A stretch of DNA of 64,000 nucleotides from Dendrocalamus latiflorus (GCA_017311315.1 CM029626.1:31862869-31926868); one strand, 5' to 3'; counted from the first letter of the stretch, positions 12,222 through 24,734 are shown. Translations and numbers: made by a program. The notes: generated by a model from the letters alone, not told the origin.

Positions 12222-15200
12222 ATGAGTTGTATTAGAGAAATCCCCACTCTCAAAGGTGATAATTATGGAGAGTGGAATAAAAAGATAGACTTAGCGTTTA
12301 TCTTGGCTGAGGTGGACTGGGTCCTCACTACAGCACGTCCCACTGAGCTTTTGGCGCCAGTGAGGGAACAGAATGAGGATGACACTGCATGGCAGAAAAG
12401 ACAGAGGGATCATGCTCCCTTACAGATGTCTTATGACCTTGATCATAAGAAATGGACCACAGCCAACAAGAAATGTATGACTGTGATAAAGAACACAATT
12501 GAGCCTGCGATTGTGGGCTCAATTGCAGAGTGTGACACTGTCACTGAATACCTTGATAAAATAAAGAGTCAGTTCACTGGCTCTTCAAAGACTTATGCTA
12601 CACAGCTGATTAAGCAGCTGGTAACAGAAAGGTATTCTGGCAGTGGCAATGGCATAAGAGAGCACATTCTTAGAATGAGCAACTTGGCATCTAAACTTAA
12701 ACCGATGGATTTGGCTCTCAAGGATGAGTTCCTTATTCATTTGGTTTTTGCTTCTTTGCCAAAAGAGTTTGACACTTTTGTTGTCAACTATAATATGCAA
12801 CCCGAGAAATGGGACATGGAAAAGTGCATAGCCATGTGCGTGCAAGAGGAGGAAAGAATCAAATCCTCACATGGTGGTTCTATCAACTATGTGAAGGATA
12901 ACAAGAAAAAGAATTACAACAGTAACTCCTTCTCAAATAACAAGGGCAAAGCCTCTGTACATCAGCCTCAATAGAATAAATTTACTGTAGACAAAGACCA
13001 GTGTCTTCACTGCAAGAAGACAGGACACTACAAGAAGAACTGTCCTGATTATTTAAAGATGATAATGGCAAATAAAGGTGAGAACATTATTACCTTTATT
13101 AATGAATGCATGTATGTAAAATATTCGAAATCCACTTGGTGGATTGACTCAGGAGCAACTGTTCATGTTGCTAATTCATTACAGGGATTCCGTTCGACGA
13201 GGACTACGCAAAGAAAAGAAAGATGCATTAAAGTTGCAAATGGAGTCGAAGCTGAAGTTGAAGCCATTGGTGATCTTTCATTAGAATTAGCTAATGGCTC
13301 CACTCTTTTACTTAGAGATGTCCTTTTTGTACCCTCTTTACAGAGGAATTTGATTAGTGTGTCAAATTTGGACAAAGATGGTTATGATTGCAATTTTGGA
13401 AATGGCAAGTACGAAATAATGTTTAATAAAGAATGTGTTGGTCTTGCCATATTACAGAATGAGCTTTATTTGTTATCATTGTGTGATGATGTGAATGTCG
13501 TATGCGATAATGAGAACGTTGCGTGCGAGAAAGTGATTGAATCCTCGTCTACGAATGTAAACAGAAAACGAAAGAGAACTCTAGATGAGTCGTCGAAATT
13601 ATGGCACTGTCGTTTAGGCCATATTTCGAGGGGGAGAATAGAAAGACTAGTAAAGAATGATATTCTTCCTCCATTAGAGTTCTCAGACTTAGAACAATGC
13701 AGAGAATGCATTAAAGGAAAATATGTAAAGAAAATTAAAAAAGACGCTAAAAGAAGCACGGGAGTTCTACAAATTATTCACACAGATATTTGTGGTCCTT
13801 TTCCTGTTAAAAGTGTGGATGGATATGACTCGTTCATAACATTCACAGATGATTACTCCCGTTTTGGATATATTTATCCAATCAAAGAAAGAAATGAAGC
13901 ATTGGATAAATTCAAGATATTTAAGGCTGAAATTGAAAACCAACACGATTTAAAGATTAAGATAGTCCGATCTGATCGTGGGGGGGGAGTACTACGGTCG
14001 ACATACCCCATATGGACAAGTTCCTGGACCTTTTGCAAGGTTTTTACAGGAAAATGGCATAGTGGCCCAGTATTCTATGCCGGGCGAACCTCAGCAAAAT
14101 GGAGTAGCTGAAAGACGCAACCGTACCCTGATGGATATGGTGCGAAGTATGATGAGCTACTCCACACTCCCATTGAGTTTATGGATGGAGGCGTTGAAAA
14201 CCGCCATTCATATTCTCAACAGAGTGCCTAGTAAGTCGGTGCCCAAAATACCGTACGAGTTGTGGACAGGAAGAGTTCCCTCACTAAACCACTTACGTGT
14301 GTGGGGGAGTCCTGCTGAGGCTAAAGTATTTAACCCAAACCTTGGGAAACTTGATCCCAAAACAGTAAGTTGCCATTTCATTGGCTACCCTGAAAAGTCA
14401 AAAGGTTATCGTTTCTACTGTCCAGACAGATATACAAAGTTTGTAGAAACGAGACACGCTGTCTTCTTAGAGGATGAAATGATGAGGGGGAGCATGGTAG
14501 CTCGAGAGATTGACCTTGAAGAGAAGCGGGTGTATGCGTCCACTCCAATGATTCAAGAGTCATTCTTCACACTACCTGCTGTCGCTGCACCGACGGTGCA
14601 AGACACTGTGGTGCCAGCACCTGTTATTGTTCCTCCCGTGGCAACAATGAATGAGAATGAAGAACCTGTTCTTCAGGATCATATAGAACCTATTGCCACA
14701 GATGAGGGGGAGCAACAGCAGCCTCAAACAGTAGATGTACCAAATGAGGAGGCCCCGAGGAGGTCTCAAAGAGTAAGAAGATCAGCTATTTCTGATGATT
14801 ATCAGATTTATCATACAGAGGAATTTCAAATGGAGGATGATCCCACCTCATTTGAAGATGCCATGAGAAGCGAAAATTCCTCAAAATGGCTTGAGGCTAT
14901 GGAAGAGGAAATGAGGTCCATGAAGGCTAATAAAGTCTGGGACTTGGAAATTATTCCTAAAGGAGCCAAAACAGTAGGCTGTAAATGGGTCTACAAGACA
15001 AAACTTGACTCCCAAGGGAATATAGAAAGATACAAAGCGTGACTTGTGGCAAAAGGATTTACGCAAAGAGAAGGGATTGATTACAATGAGACCTTTTCTC
15101 CAGTCTCATGTAAAGACTCCTTCAGAATCATAATGGCATTAGTAGCACATTATGATTTAGAGTTACATCAGATGGATGTAAAGACGACATTTCTTAATGG

Positions 15201-16404
15201 GGATTTGGAGGAAAATATTTACATGGCACAACCGAAAGGTTTTGTTGTGGAAGAAAATGAAAGAATGGGATGCCACCTAAAGAAATCGATTTATGGGTTA
15301 AAGCAAGCTTCAAGACAGTGGTACTTGAAGTTTGACAGTACAATAAAAAAATTTGGGTTTAAAGAGAATGTAGAGGACAACTGTGTTTATGCAAAGTTTA
15401 AAGATAGGAAGTTTATCTTCCTAATCCTGTATGTGGATGATATCCTACTGGCTAGTAGTGATGTCAGTCTGCTACTGGAGACAAAGAAGTTTTTGTCCTC
15501 AAATTTTGATATGAAAGATCTTGGTGAAGCTTCATTCGTTCTAGGGATCGAAATTCACCGAGATAGAAACAAAGGGGTATTGGGACTGTCACAAAAGGCA
15601 TACATAGAGAAAGTCTTAAATAAATTTGGTATGCATAAAAGTAGTCCTTCACCTGCACCTATAGTCAAGGGCGACAGATATGGGGATTTTCAATGCCCCA
15701 GGAACCAGTATGAGATCGATCAAATGAAAGCGGTTCCATATGCTTCAGCTGTCGGAAGCTTACAGTATGCTCAAGTGTGCACACGCCCTGACTTAGCATT
15801 TGTTACCGGGTTACTTGGCAGATTCCAGAGCAATCCTGGAATAGAACATTGGAAATTGATAAAGAAAGTCTTGCGTTATTTGCAAGGAACAAAAGGCCTC
15901 ATGATGACATACAGAAAATCAGATTTACTCCATATAGTGGGGTATACAGATTCTGATTTTGCGGGAGATGATAGAAAGTCTACATCCGGATATGTATTCA
16001 CTTTCGCAGGAGGAGCTATCTCGTGGAAAAGCTCAAAGCAAACCGTCACTACATCGTCCACAATGTATGCCGAGTTTGTAGCATGTTATGAGGCCACGGG
16101 GCAGGTGAACTGGCTAAAGAAGTTCATACCTGGTTTAAAAGTGGTTGACGACATCAATAGACCACTTAAGTTGTACTGCGATAATGAACCCGCAGTAACG
16201 TATGCCCACAACAATAAGTCAAGTGGTGCTGCCAAACACATTGACATAAAGTACTATGTTGTGAAAGATAAAGTTCGGGATCAAATTATAAGTCTTGAGC
16301 ATATAAGTACCGCAAAGATGCTAGCGGATCCGCTCACTAAAGGCTTACCACCCAACGTGTTCAGAGAACATGTAGCCGGCATGGGTTTAAGGGAAAGCCT
16401 ATGA
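12222..16404 (+). pseudogene. Copia gag-pol polyprotein, broken
   Basis: The ATG at 12222 starts a gag reading IREIPTLKG with a copia gag domain through about 12970. An in-frame TAG lies at 12972-12974, just before the zinc knuckle (CX2CX4HX4C, 13002-13043). Protease has the DSG motif near 13148. The integrase zinc-binding residues lie at about 13600-13720 and the catalytic core follows. At 13980-13987 a run of eight G adds one base and shifts the frame exactly at the second integrase aspartate motif. The downstream frame holds [11 protein letters not shown], then a TGA at 15040-15042 in the first reverse transcriptase block. YVDD is at about 15430 and RNase H runs to the stop at 16402-16404. 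All domains are present, so the copy is recently disabled; length is normal for a copia polyprotein. Confidence 0.93.
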
Positions 16405-16580
16405 TTCCTGGACTAAAAGATGGCCCAAAAAGATTAAAGTAACTATTTCAAAACAGAGAGGTGTATTGTAGCTGTTGAATCTATCGGTGATTGACCGTGA
16501 CGATGAGACATGTTCTATGCATTGATCTGTGATGGAATGTGTAAAGGCAAAAGTAATTAAAGATAAAGCATAGATTGAGA

Positions 16581-16593
16581 TCAAGGGGGAGAA
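16581..16593 (+). other. Polypurine tract
   Basis: TCAAGGGGGAGAA directly before the 3' LTR; it is the plus-strand primer site of the copia. Confidence 0.88.
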
Positions 16594-17063
16594 TGTTAGA
16601 ATGTGATCTCAGGGCATTTGGCCCAACGGCCAAATGCCCCCCTTCTCCCTTTTGACCGCGCCCTGATCGGGGGCGCCCAGCCCAATAGACTGGCGGGCCC
16701 CTATCGCCAGCGCCATATAAACAGAGGTGGGGGCCGGGCGGCTCGCATCACGAGGTTGACCGTGCCGCCGTCACCCTACCGACAAACCCTAGACCCGATC
16801 TAAGAGGGGGCACTCAAGCGACGGGAAGCACCATCGCCGTTCACCGCCGCCAGGGACACGCCACAGAGGAGCCCCGCACCTCTTCCCCGACCGTCGCTGC
16901 CCGTGCGCAGACTCCACCGAGCAAACCCGCGATGGCCAACTCCTCCTCCTCTACATCCGAAGGTCGGTACCCCTCTCTCCCTCTCGGTCTTACCTCAAGA
17001 ACACGTACCCTAAAAGAACCCCGCTAGATCTAAACCCTAGGAGATCCTAAAACCGATCTAACA
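16594..17063 (+). repeat. 3' LTR of copia
   Basis: 470 bp, near-identical to the LTR at 10466 apart from about nine base changes and one gap. It ends CGATCTAACA, followed by the CCCAC duplication. Confidence 0.93.
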
Positions 17064-18736
17064 CCCACCAGCTCGACCAGACCATGGAGGTAAAGATGCC
17101 ATGGTCATGGTGTATCGCTGCTCGTCCACTAGATCTACAGCCTCATATAGTTCGTTTGAATCATGGTTACTTGGAACTGGATTATTTTTTACATTGATGC
17201 AATCAGGTTGGGTTGGGGACGGCGAGACCAGATATGAGCTGATTCCCTGCAGCTGGTGGCTCCCGCGCGTCTCCCTGCCACCGTCGCCGCGGCTAACCTG
17301 CGAGCGTACCGTCACAGCCTCCGACAAGCTCTGGTGGAGAGTGGGGAGGGATATAATCATGTAAATTGGCTCGAGGGGCGAGGTTGGCCGTCGGGAAGGA
17401 GAGAGAGAGAGGAAGAAAATAGGGAAAAATAAAGACATTGGACACTGTCATATGGGTTCATTGTATTTTTAGGATTTATTACATATATTAAATGAACTTT
17501 AAAAATTACGAAATTTTATGTGCAGCATTCCGACATAGTCGGCCTAATTATTGAAAAATTACATAATAAAGTACATTGTGTCGAGAGGCTATACATAAAA
17601 TTTCATAATTTTTTGTAGCTCATTTGCTATATTTAAAAATTCAAACAAGCGGTGAATAAAAAATCCTAACTCAGTAGGTGATCAGCCGACTTAATCACAT
17701 TCTATCCGATTGCGGGGCAGTAGGGAGGGAGCCGCCTGGTGGGTGGGCGGTAGCCCCCGCCGCCCGGTGGCTGGGCTCCAATAGACAGGTGTCGGCTAAC
17801 GGCCCTGCCATCCAGTGACCGGGCGATAGAAGTGCTATTTCTGCCAATTCCGCACGCATATGGCTATTTTCGTAAATACGGGCTGAAAACATGCCAAAAG
17901 TGCTAAAAATTTAATGATATGATCATGGACTGTGAGACTTACGTGGAGTTCGTATTTGCTTTTGTCTATGGATTTTGACTGTTACTTACGTGGAGTTCGT
18001 ATTTGCTTTGAGAAGTCAGATATTCGTATTAACTTCTTACTTTTCTAAACATAAGGCATAAATAGAATTCAATATGTCGCCCCGCTCAAACTAGCTACGA
18101 ACTGATAGCTTATGGCTGAAAATTGTACTGTAACTACTGACGATTTATTTTGTTTTTTTGCTACTAGTTATCGATGCATCTGGAAAAAAAATCTGATATC
18201 AGTATAGACAAATGCAAATAAATAAAAAAACCGAAAAGCTAAAAAAAACCAGAGGAGACGAAAAAGAAAAAAAAGTGTTGGTGAAGCCTGGCTTTACTGT
18301 TTGCTAGCTAGCTCTTGTTTGATCTGAGTCTGACACACGGATTTATTTAGTCCTTGTTTCTAATTTATGTGCATTTTAGAATTTCATCCGTCCGTTGTTT
18401 GCTCCGGCCACTTGTATATAATTAATTAATAATCCTGTCCGGCCTAGCTTGCATGCTAGTAGTAGTACTTGAGATGGATTGATGCATGGATCCATTGATT
18501 GGCTGTAATGTTCGTGCGTTTCAGCTTTTGATTTTTCATTTATGGTTTATGATTTTTTAGATTTTAGTTTTTTTAGGTTTTTTGCTTTTTTTTCTTATTT
18601 CTTTATATTATTCCTCATTTTTTTATTTTTAATTGCACAGAATAAACTAACAGCAGATATAATACAAAATCACTTGAAGCACCCCTAAGAGCATGTAACT
18701 AATTAAGTGGTACTCCTCCGGTTCAACTTAATACCG
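17064..18736. other. Gene-poor DNA with a foldback and a direct repeat
   Basis: This is the continuation of the pre-insertion locus at 10460. An imperfect inverted repeat pairs 17481-17525 with 17589-17635 (core AAATTTTATG and its complement), a MITE-like foldback without clear duplication. A 26-bp direct repeat of ACTTACGTGGAGTTCG... lies at 17937-17962 and 17984-18009. A minus-strand open frame at 17058-17438 has no recognisable domain. No gene is called. Confidence 0.35.
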
Positions 18737-18738
18737 TA

Positions 18739-18993
18739 CTCCTCTAGTTATAGATATATATTATTTTAGATATTGATACAGTTACGAAAATATAAATTTG
18801 ACCACTATCTTCTATTGTAATATAGTTAGAATGGCCAACACAATTATAATATTATAAAAACACTATTAAGATAAATCTACACGTATGATTTTTATATACT
18901 CATTCTAAATATGTAGAAAGATATTGATGAATAAAGTTTTAAATGTTTAATTACATGTATTTTAAAACGATATGTATTTCTAGCTGAAGAGAG
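18739..18993. mobile_element. Stowaway-like MITE
   Basis: 255 bp flanked by TA dinucleotides (18737-18738 and 18994-18995). The left end CTCCTCTAGTTATAGATA and the complement of the right end (CTCTCTTCAGCTAGAAATAC) form an imperfect terminal inverted repeat continuing for over 30 bases. The interior is AT-rich and non-coding. TA target and CTCC ends point to Tc1/mariner-derived Stowaway elements. Confidence 0.65.
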
Positions 18994-19594
18994 TAATTAT
19001 TTACTTTTAATTATTCCGCAGAGGGAGCGCATTGCAGGACAGGAGTTTGTTGAGGGACTGTTCTTTTTGGCTGCGGCTTTTGGCTTTTGGGCTGTTTGTA
19101 CGAGAGTTACAGAGTAATAGAAACTCACGTGCGGTTTTTACCGATATAAATGAAATCAGTAAAGTATGTACTACAATTAACCAGTAGATTTTATCTTGAA
19201 AACAATACTCCGTTTAAAATTAGTTACTGTAGAAAAACTGAAAAGCAGCTTTTAGAAGTTGAAAAGAATGTAGTCTTTGTGCGCCTCAATGGATCCTAAC
19301 GTAAAATAAAAGTGGATCGTCATATACATGATACTCCGAAAAACTATTTTTTTTCCGATTACAAGTAGATTCACACGTCACCACATGCACATGCGCACGG
19401 GTCCACTCTTTAGCTATAAAAATGCACAGTGCAACGTGTGTCTCAACGAAGCACAGTTTTTGTTTTTTCTTTTAAAAGAGGTGCCAGCCGGTTTGCTTAC
19501 TACGTCTTTTTCTTCGTCCTTTTCGCTAACCTATACAGCGAGTCCGATTGCCGATGGTTTCTAGGCAAAGCAAGACTACGTACTACAGTGGTTA

Positions 19595-19960
19595 GGGTCT
19601 GTTTAGGAGAGCTTTATCAGTTCTAGATCTACGAAAAACAGCTCCACTTCACGAAATTTTATCCAAACGCTCCAGCTCCGCGAAATCTGGATCCACCAAA
19701 ATCCTGGATCTAAGGGCCAGATCCATAGATTTCATGGAGCTCCTCAAGGGGTGCTCCACCGTGGAGTTAGGTGGTAATTACCCACTAATGCCACTGGTTA
19801 CACACTCTATCCCACCAAAAGTGGTCATTCCCACCAAAACTTCAATTTCGTGGATCTAGAGCTGCTGTGCAAGTCAAACACTCCATGGTGGGATCCCAGA
19901 TCCACGGTGAAGCTTCTCCAGATCCACGTTTTCAGTGATGAAGCTCTCCCAAACAGACCC
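19595..19960. mobile_element. Tourist-like MITE
   Basis: 366 bp with terminal inverted repeats GGGTCTGTTTAGGAGAGCTT (left) and the complement of AAGCTCTCCCAAACAGACCC (right), flanked by TTA on both sides (19592-19594 and 19961-19963). The GGGTCTGTTTGG end and TTA target are those of PIF/Harbinger-derived Tourist elements. It has no coding capacity, so it would need transposase from elsewhere. Confidence 0.88.
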
Positions 19961-20493
19961 TTAGTACTAGTGTTGCTGATATCTTTTTTCAACATCAACT
20001 TTTAGCTTTTTTATAATAAAATACTTTTCTATATTAATCAATTTTTAAACGAAGTATTTTTTTTAAGTCGGAGTGATAAACTAGTTAAAATAGGTACTGC
20101 AACGATTTCATCTATATCGATTAATACCGCACAAAAATCTTTCTTACTCCATGTTCTCTCCTAGCTCCTTTATTAATTATTAGTATTTATCAATGGAAGC
20201 TAAAAGCCTCCCGCCGCATGGCAAGGGCAGGCCCGCTGTTACTTTTGGCTGCTAGTCGGGCCCGTCCCTGTGGATGCGCAGATCTGTGTCAGGGAGACAA
20301 GGAGCGTGGACCGTCGGATCGAAATCCGAAGCACCGCAGATAGGGACTTTTGCTCCAATATTTTGCGTTTGTTTATCTCGTCATGGAACATTCTTTTGAA
20401 AGAAAAGGCAAAACACCTGATTTCTTTGTATCATTAGAGATCAACGGTCCACTCTTTTCATTTACGATTGATAATTTATAGCTACAGTTGTAA

Positions 20494-20875
20494 GGGCAGT
20501 CCCAGTGCTCCACGTAGGATAATGTCTATGACATTAATTAGATTGCTATTTAAGAGTTTTAGATGATGTGGCGCTATATTAAATAAGAGAGAGAAGAAAA
20601 AGAGGAAGAAACTGGGTCTCATGCAAGACCTAGTTTCTATGAGAAAACCAATGCAATACACACTACCAAATTTTGCATTGGAGAGATGGTGGTATCTTCA
20701 TGATCGATGGAGAAAAATTATGATTGGTGGAGAGGAGAGAGAGATTTTGATGCTTAATTAATTGTTTGGGTTATAAATAGACACGGTGCATTGGAGACAA
20801 TAGTGTCTAAAGTAGTGTCTATATGACATGGCATAGATAGAAACTACTTAAGTGGTTTCTGCAGTGGGACTACCC
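20494..20875. mobile_element. Tourist-like MITE (GGGCAGTCCCA ends)
   Basis: 382 bp. The left end GGGCAGTCCCAGTG pairs with the complement of CAGTGGGACTACCC at the right. The flanks are TAA on both sides (20491-20493 and 20876-20878), the 3-bp target of PIF/Harbinger elements. The interior is non-coding. Confidence 0.82.
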
Positions 20876-21197
20876 TAACTTCAGCATGAGCATTTATATG
20901 AATGAATTGAATGCTAATAAACCGATTTAAAAAGCAGCCCCGTTAAGCTATTTCAAAATTAGGATGAAGAAATTGCCTTATTTGTTTATTCGAAAAAACA
21001 CATCTCTTGACGAACCTACCGCAGAGTAAATTAAAAAGAAAGGGCAAAAGGAAATCCCCCAGCAATTCTTTCGGTGGGGAATTATTTGTTTGGGAGGGTG
21101 AAAAATGTATCATTTGAATAGAGCTATTTACGGGGTCGCATCTGGAAAAGGGCATAAACCCGTCCCGTCCGTCGTCTCGTCCCCTGTCGTTCTACTG

Positions 21198-21204
21198 TTT
21201 AAAA
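21198..21204 (+). promoter_or_regulatory. DWF1: Probable TATA-like box of DWARF1
   Basis: TTTAAAA in a GC-rich context of typical grass promoter type, with cytosine-rich repeats of CGTC just upstream (21160-21190). It lies about 70 bases before a consensus splice donor. It would start a short non-coding leader exon joined to the DWARF1 coding exon. Inference; transcripts would settle it. Confidence 0.45.
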
Positions 21205-21224
21205 CCCCCACCAGGGTTTGCGCT

Positions 21225-21271
21225 GGCTGCGTCGTCGGCTTCCGCTCTGCTCTGGATTGGAGGCGAGCCAG
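21225..21271 (+). other. DWF1: Putative non-coding leader exon of DWARF1
   Basis: A GC-rich segment with no ATG that ends CAG at 21271, followed by a good donor GTACGG. A strong acceptor with a pyrimidine tract lies 10.7 kb downstream at 31949 or 31964, 15-30 bases before the DWARF1 ATG, so an upstream leader exon must exist. This is the best candidate on the plus strand because it combines a promoter-like setting and a donor. The start coordinate is approximate. An alternative is a promoter within 31623-31940. Confidence 0.45.
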
Positions 21272-22591
21272 GTACGGTAACACCACCACCACTCCTCTCC
21301 TCCTCCTCCTCAACCTCGATCTGATTCTGATTCCCCTTCCCGCTCCGGCCTGCCCTGAAGATCTTCTCCTCCATGTACCATCCATCCCGACATCTGTGTG
21401 CTTTGAGAAGGGCTAGCCATTTATGAACAGGGGGGAAAAGACGCCTTTCGCTCCAAAGTAGAAAGAAATTCCCCGTCTTTTTGTACTAGTACCACCACCA
21501 TGCTGCTAGGTGTTGGTTGTGTTCAGATTTCCCCTGTTCCAGTTTTCCTAGTACAGGATAGGATATATCATAGATGGATTGTTCCTTCCACCTTTGCATG
21601 CTGTTGTTACAACAAGCTTGTCCATAAAGATCACCTTCTCCTGGAGGAAGTTGTAATTTGTTCAACAAAAAATAGATCTTTTTGGTACTAGCTAACTCTG
21701 TTAAGCAGGGCGCAGATCATAGAAAACATACTCTCTCTCTTTTTTGTGTGTGTGTGTGGCTGTTAAATTGCTTCCTACATTCTTCAAGGAAGTCATGAAC
21801 TCGGGACCCAATAACAGCATTACCACTAGTGTTGTTTACAGACAGATAGACAGACAGGTAGATAGATTCCTCTTACCAGAGCTGTGCAGCTTGGTATGGG
21901 TTTTCAACTGAGATGGCCCACCAATAATTGCTGGATCTGAGAAGCCTTGGATTTTCCTTCTTCATGCTAGCTCAATTAGATGGCTATACGACACAGATCT
22001 GTTCTATTTATGGGTCAAAACATGTTCCTACTGATCGCCTCGCCGGCCTGCCATAGTTGTGCTCTACATAGTGCTCACACGCATGAGTTCTGGTGCCTAC
22101 GGGAAGAGAATCTGGTGGCTAGCTTTGCCCAGATGCCTTTTCAGAATTTCTTTCAAGTGAAAAAATTATTGCAACTATAGAAAATTTTCAGAGGTTGCTT
22201 CATTGGTTCTAGGATTAAAAATAGCATAATACATTTTCTTTTTTCTGGGATCTGGTTCGCTCATTTGTCTAAATTGAGGTTCAATTTTTTTAGCAAAGTT
22301 CCATTGAGCTTCTTTCTTCAGATTACTAGTATTTACTCAGACCATCTCATCTCATCCCATGCAATTAACAGCCACACTACATGCATGTTACATCACATCA
22401 ACGCCATCCAACCAAAACAACTCATTTGTGTTCGCTTTGTTTCTGTTATGAATTTTCATGATAATGCAAGGTTTTATTCTTAGATGTGAATGCTAGGCAG
22501 TATTGAAGCAACTGTCTTAGTCCTACATATGACATGGAATTACTGATGGTCAAACGGTTAACTGTGGCATATGAATGCCCTATTATCCCTT
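21272..22591 (+). other. DWF1: Proposed leader intron, left part
   Basis: AT-rich non-coding sequence with no recognised element; it contains short (GT)n at about 21745. It would be the original 5' part of the DWARF1 leader intron before the gypsy insertion at 22597. The original 3' part is 31623-31964. Confidence 0.4.
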
Positions 22592-22596
22592 CGTAG

Positions 22597-22991
22597 TGTC
22601 ACAGGGAGGATGGTTTGTGGGAGGATTAGAATGAAGAGGGTAATCGTGAAAGGTCTCTGGACATGGCCCTGGACCACTGCAGTGCAGTTTGGGAGCCGTC
22701 GTGCGGGTGCCACGCTACAAGGGCAGGAACGAACATAGAGAGAGAGAGAGAGGGAGGGAGGGAGAGAGATTAGGGTTTTTCTTCTTGATTGATTCTCAAA
22801 GAAAATGTGCATGACCTCTTATAGGGATAGGTCCCTAACAAATCTTGACTAACAAGCAAGCAATCTAAACTTAATTATCTAATCTTATCAAATCCTTGAT
22901 TTAAAGAAGCAATCCTAATAATAGGAAACAAGAGATACGACTTATCTCTAAAACAAAGTAGTTGGCCCGCTAGGCCTTTTGTTGCACCGGG
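22597..22991 (-). repeat. 3' LTR of gypsy element (left copy)
   Basis: It starts TGTCACAGGGAGG on the plus strand and is similar to 31204-31622 across its whole length. It contains a GA-rich stretch with GGGAGGGAGGGAG at 22752-22770. Confidence 0.8.
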
Positions 22992-24456
22992 AGTTGTGGA
23001 AACTAGCGCTGATACTCCTCCAAATCCTCCCAAGAGGCGCTATCTGGCGGTGTACCTTCCCATTGTAGCAAGAGCCAACGCTGACCATGAGCAAGGCAAG
23101 ACTTGAGCACCTTGGCCAGAGTAGGATAGACACGACCATGCAAAAGGGGCGGCAAATCGGGAGGAGCTGATGGAGGAGGACCGACGAAGGGCTTCAGTAG
23201 ACTGACGTGAAATACATCATGAATCTTTGCACGAGCGGGAAGTTGTAGCCGATAGGCCACATAATCCACATGCTAGTGCACCTGATATGGACCAAAGTAT
23301 TGGGGCTCGAGCTTTCTTCAACCAGGAACTAACAAGGAGGCAGCATGCCGGTGAAGAAGACGGAGCCGCATCCACTGCCCTTCGGTGAATTCTAAGGCTC
23401 GGTGGCCCTTATCATGATGGTGCTTGTAGTGCTGTTGGGCCTGGAGCAACCGATCACGTACCTCAACAAGGAACTCAACACGATCAAAAAGAAGCCGCTC
23501 CATGGCTAGCAGCGAGAACCATCGAGCTCATAAGAGCACAAGGATGGAGGTTCCCTAGCGTACACCACCTTGAATGGAGAAGTCTGAAGCGATGTCTGGA
23601 ATGAAGTGTTGTAACAATATTCTATCGAAAGGAGCCAGTAGAGCCATTGCTTTGGGCAGTCAGTAGTGCGGCACCAAAGATACATCACAATGATACTGTG
23701 CACCACCTCGGATTGGCCGTCCAATTGGGGGTGGAAGGCGGAGCTAAGGTTGAGCTTCACATCAAACAAGCGGAAAAGCTCTGACCGAAAGGCACTGGTA
23801 AACACCGGGTCTTGATCGTTGCTGCTACCGACCTCGATCATGAGGCTAGATGCCTATCAATGCTGCTAGGGATATCGGGCTCCGTGTTGACCACCTTGGC
23901 CAATTCGTCGTCATCGGAAACATCAAGAAGAACTTTGATAATGAAGAGCTTCTTGTACTAGCGGCCAAGGAAGAACTTCTTGCAATAATAACGAAGGCCA
24001 GTCATGCATCGGTGCTCCATCTTAGCTAGAGTCAGTGTACGACACGGCAGAGAGCTTTTGATGGCAGCGTTGCTTGCTGTGTCGTTGGTACCCAGGGCAA
24101 GGGACACGGGCGTGACCCTGCTCTGTGTTGATGATGAGACTGTAGAGCCCATGCTCCATGGTCTCCTGTTAGATGAAGAGGGCGGTGGCTGAGAGAACTG
24201 AGCATGGCGTTTGTACACACGAGCCAGACTCTTGGCCATCTCTAAGGATTTGCAGAGCTTGCAGCTTGATGTCGGTCTTCAGCGGTTCGCCCAACACAGC
24301 CGTAAAAAGCTGGATTTGCTGCTGCTCGGAAAGAGGGTTGGTATGACAGAGCAAAGCCAGGAATTGATCCTGGAAGTCCGTCATAGTTCCGGTCCTTCGG
24401 AGCGCAACTAACTCGCCCAGGGGATTGCTGCACAATAGAGAGCCGAAGCACGTGTT
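22992..24456 (-). pseudogene. Gypsy integrase, chromodomain and gag remnants
   Basis: On the minus strand, 23506-23841 matches the gypsy integrase core (motif FHPQLDGQSEVV and the WLYWLLSIEYCYNTS block). About 23318-23503 is the integrase C-terminal linker. 23003-23269 is the chromodomain-like tail (IHDVFHVSLLKPFVG and WEGTPPDSASWEDLEE). 24169-24435 is a gag piece (MTDFQDQFLALL and IQLFTAVLGEPLKTDI). Gag and integrase lie less than 350 bases apart, so protease, reverse transcriptase and RNase H have been deleted. Stops and frameshifts separate the pieces; nothing is functional. Confidence 0.83.
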
Positions 24457-24734
24457 TGTTGAAGTATAAGTGAATTGTTCATCTTTCCTCAGCAGTTTAA
24501 GCTTTTGGGTAAATTGTTTGGTGCATGCAACTCAATATGGTATCAGAGTTAAGAGGTATTTGGTTCAAAACTCGGCTAGTGCAATTAAAAAATAATTACA
24601 GCTCACTTTTATTGCGTGTCTTAGGCCTGAGGGTGCTTACACGTGAGGGGAAGTGTTGAAGTATAAATGAATTGTTCGTCTTTTCTCATCGGCTTAGACA
24701 TTTGGGTGAACTGGTTCGTGCACGTAACTCAATA
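24457..24734 (+). mobile_element. SMART-type miniature LTR retrotransposon
   Basis: Only 278 bp, yet with all cis parts of an LTR element: two 81-bp LTRs (24457-24537 and 24654-24734, TGTTGAAGTATAA...CTCAATA), primer binding site TGGTATCAGAG at 24538-24548 directly after the first LTR, purine tract GTGAGGGGAAG at 24643-24653 directly before the second, and an exact duplication GTGTT (24452-24456 and 24735-24739). It has no coding capacity and must borrow proteins. The size fits the SMART group of grass elements, the smallest LTR retrotransposons known. The LTRs differ at 15 of 81 positions, so it is old. It lies inside the gypsy gag remnant. Confidence 0.9.

Larger units (their letters stand above)
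10466..17063 (+). mobile_element. Full-length Ty1/copia element, three lesions
   Basis: A complete 6.6-kb element flanked by the exact duplication CCCAC (10461-10465 and 17064-17068). It has two LTRs (10466-10952 and 16594-17063), a Met-initiator primer binding site at 10954-10965, a GC-rich leader, gag-pol in the copia order (gag, zinc knuckle, protease, integrase, reverse transcriptase, RNase H) and a purine tract just before the 3' LTR. By eye the LTRs differ at roughly nine bases plus one gap of about 17 bases, near 2 percent, so insertion is recent on an evolutionary scale. Gag-pol has two stop codons and one frameshift, so this copy is probably not autonomous, though it keeps all cis signals. 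Confidence 0.95.

Noticed and set aside
17437..17660. MITE call for the inverted repeat
   Set aside because: The inverted arms are real but no target duplication or defined termini could be placed, so it is only noted within the region entry.
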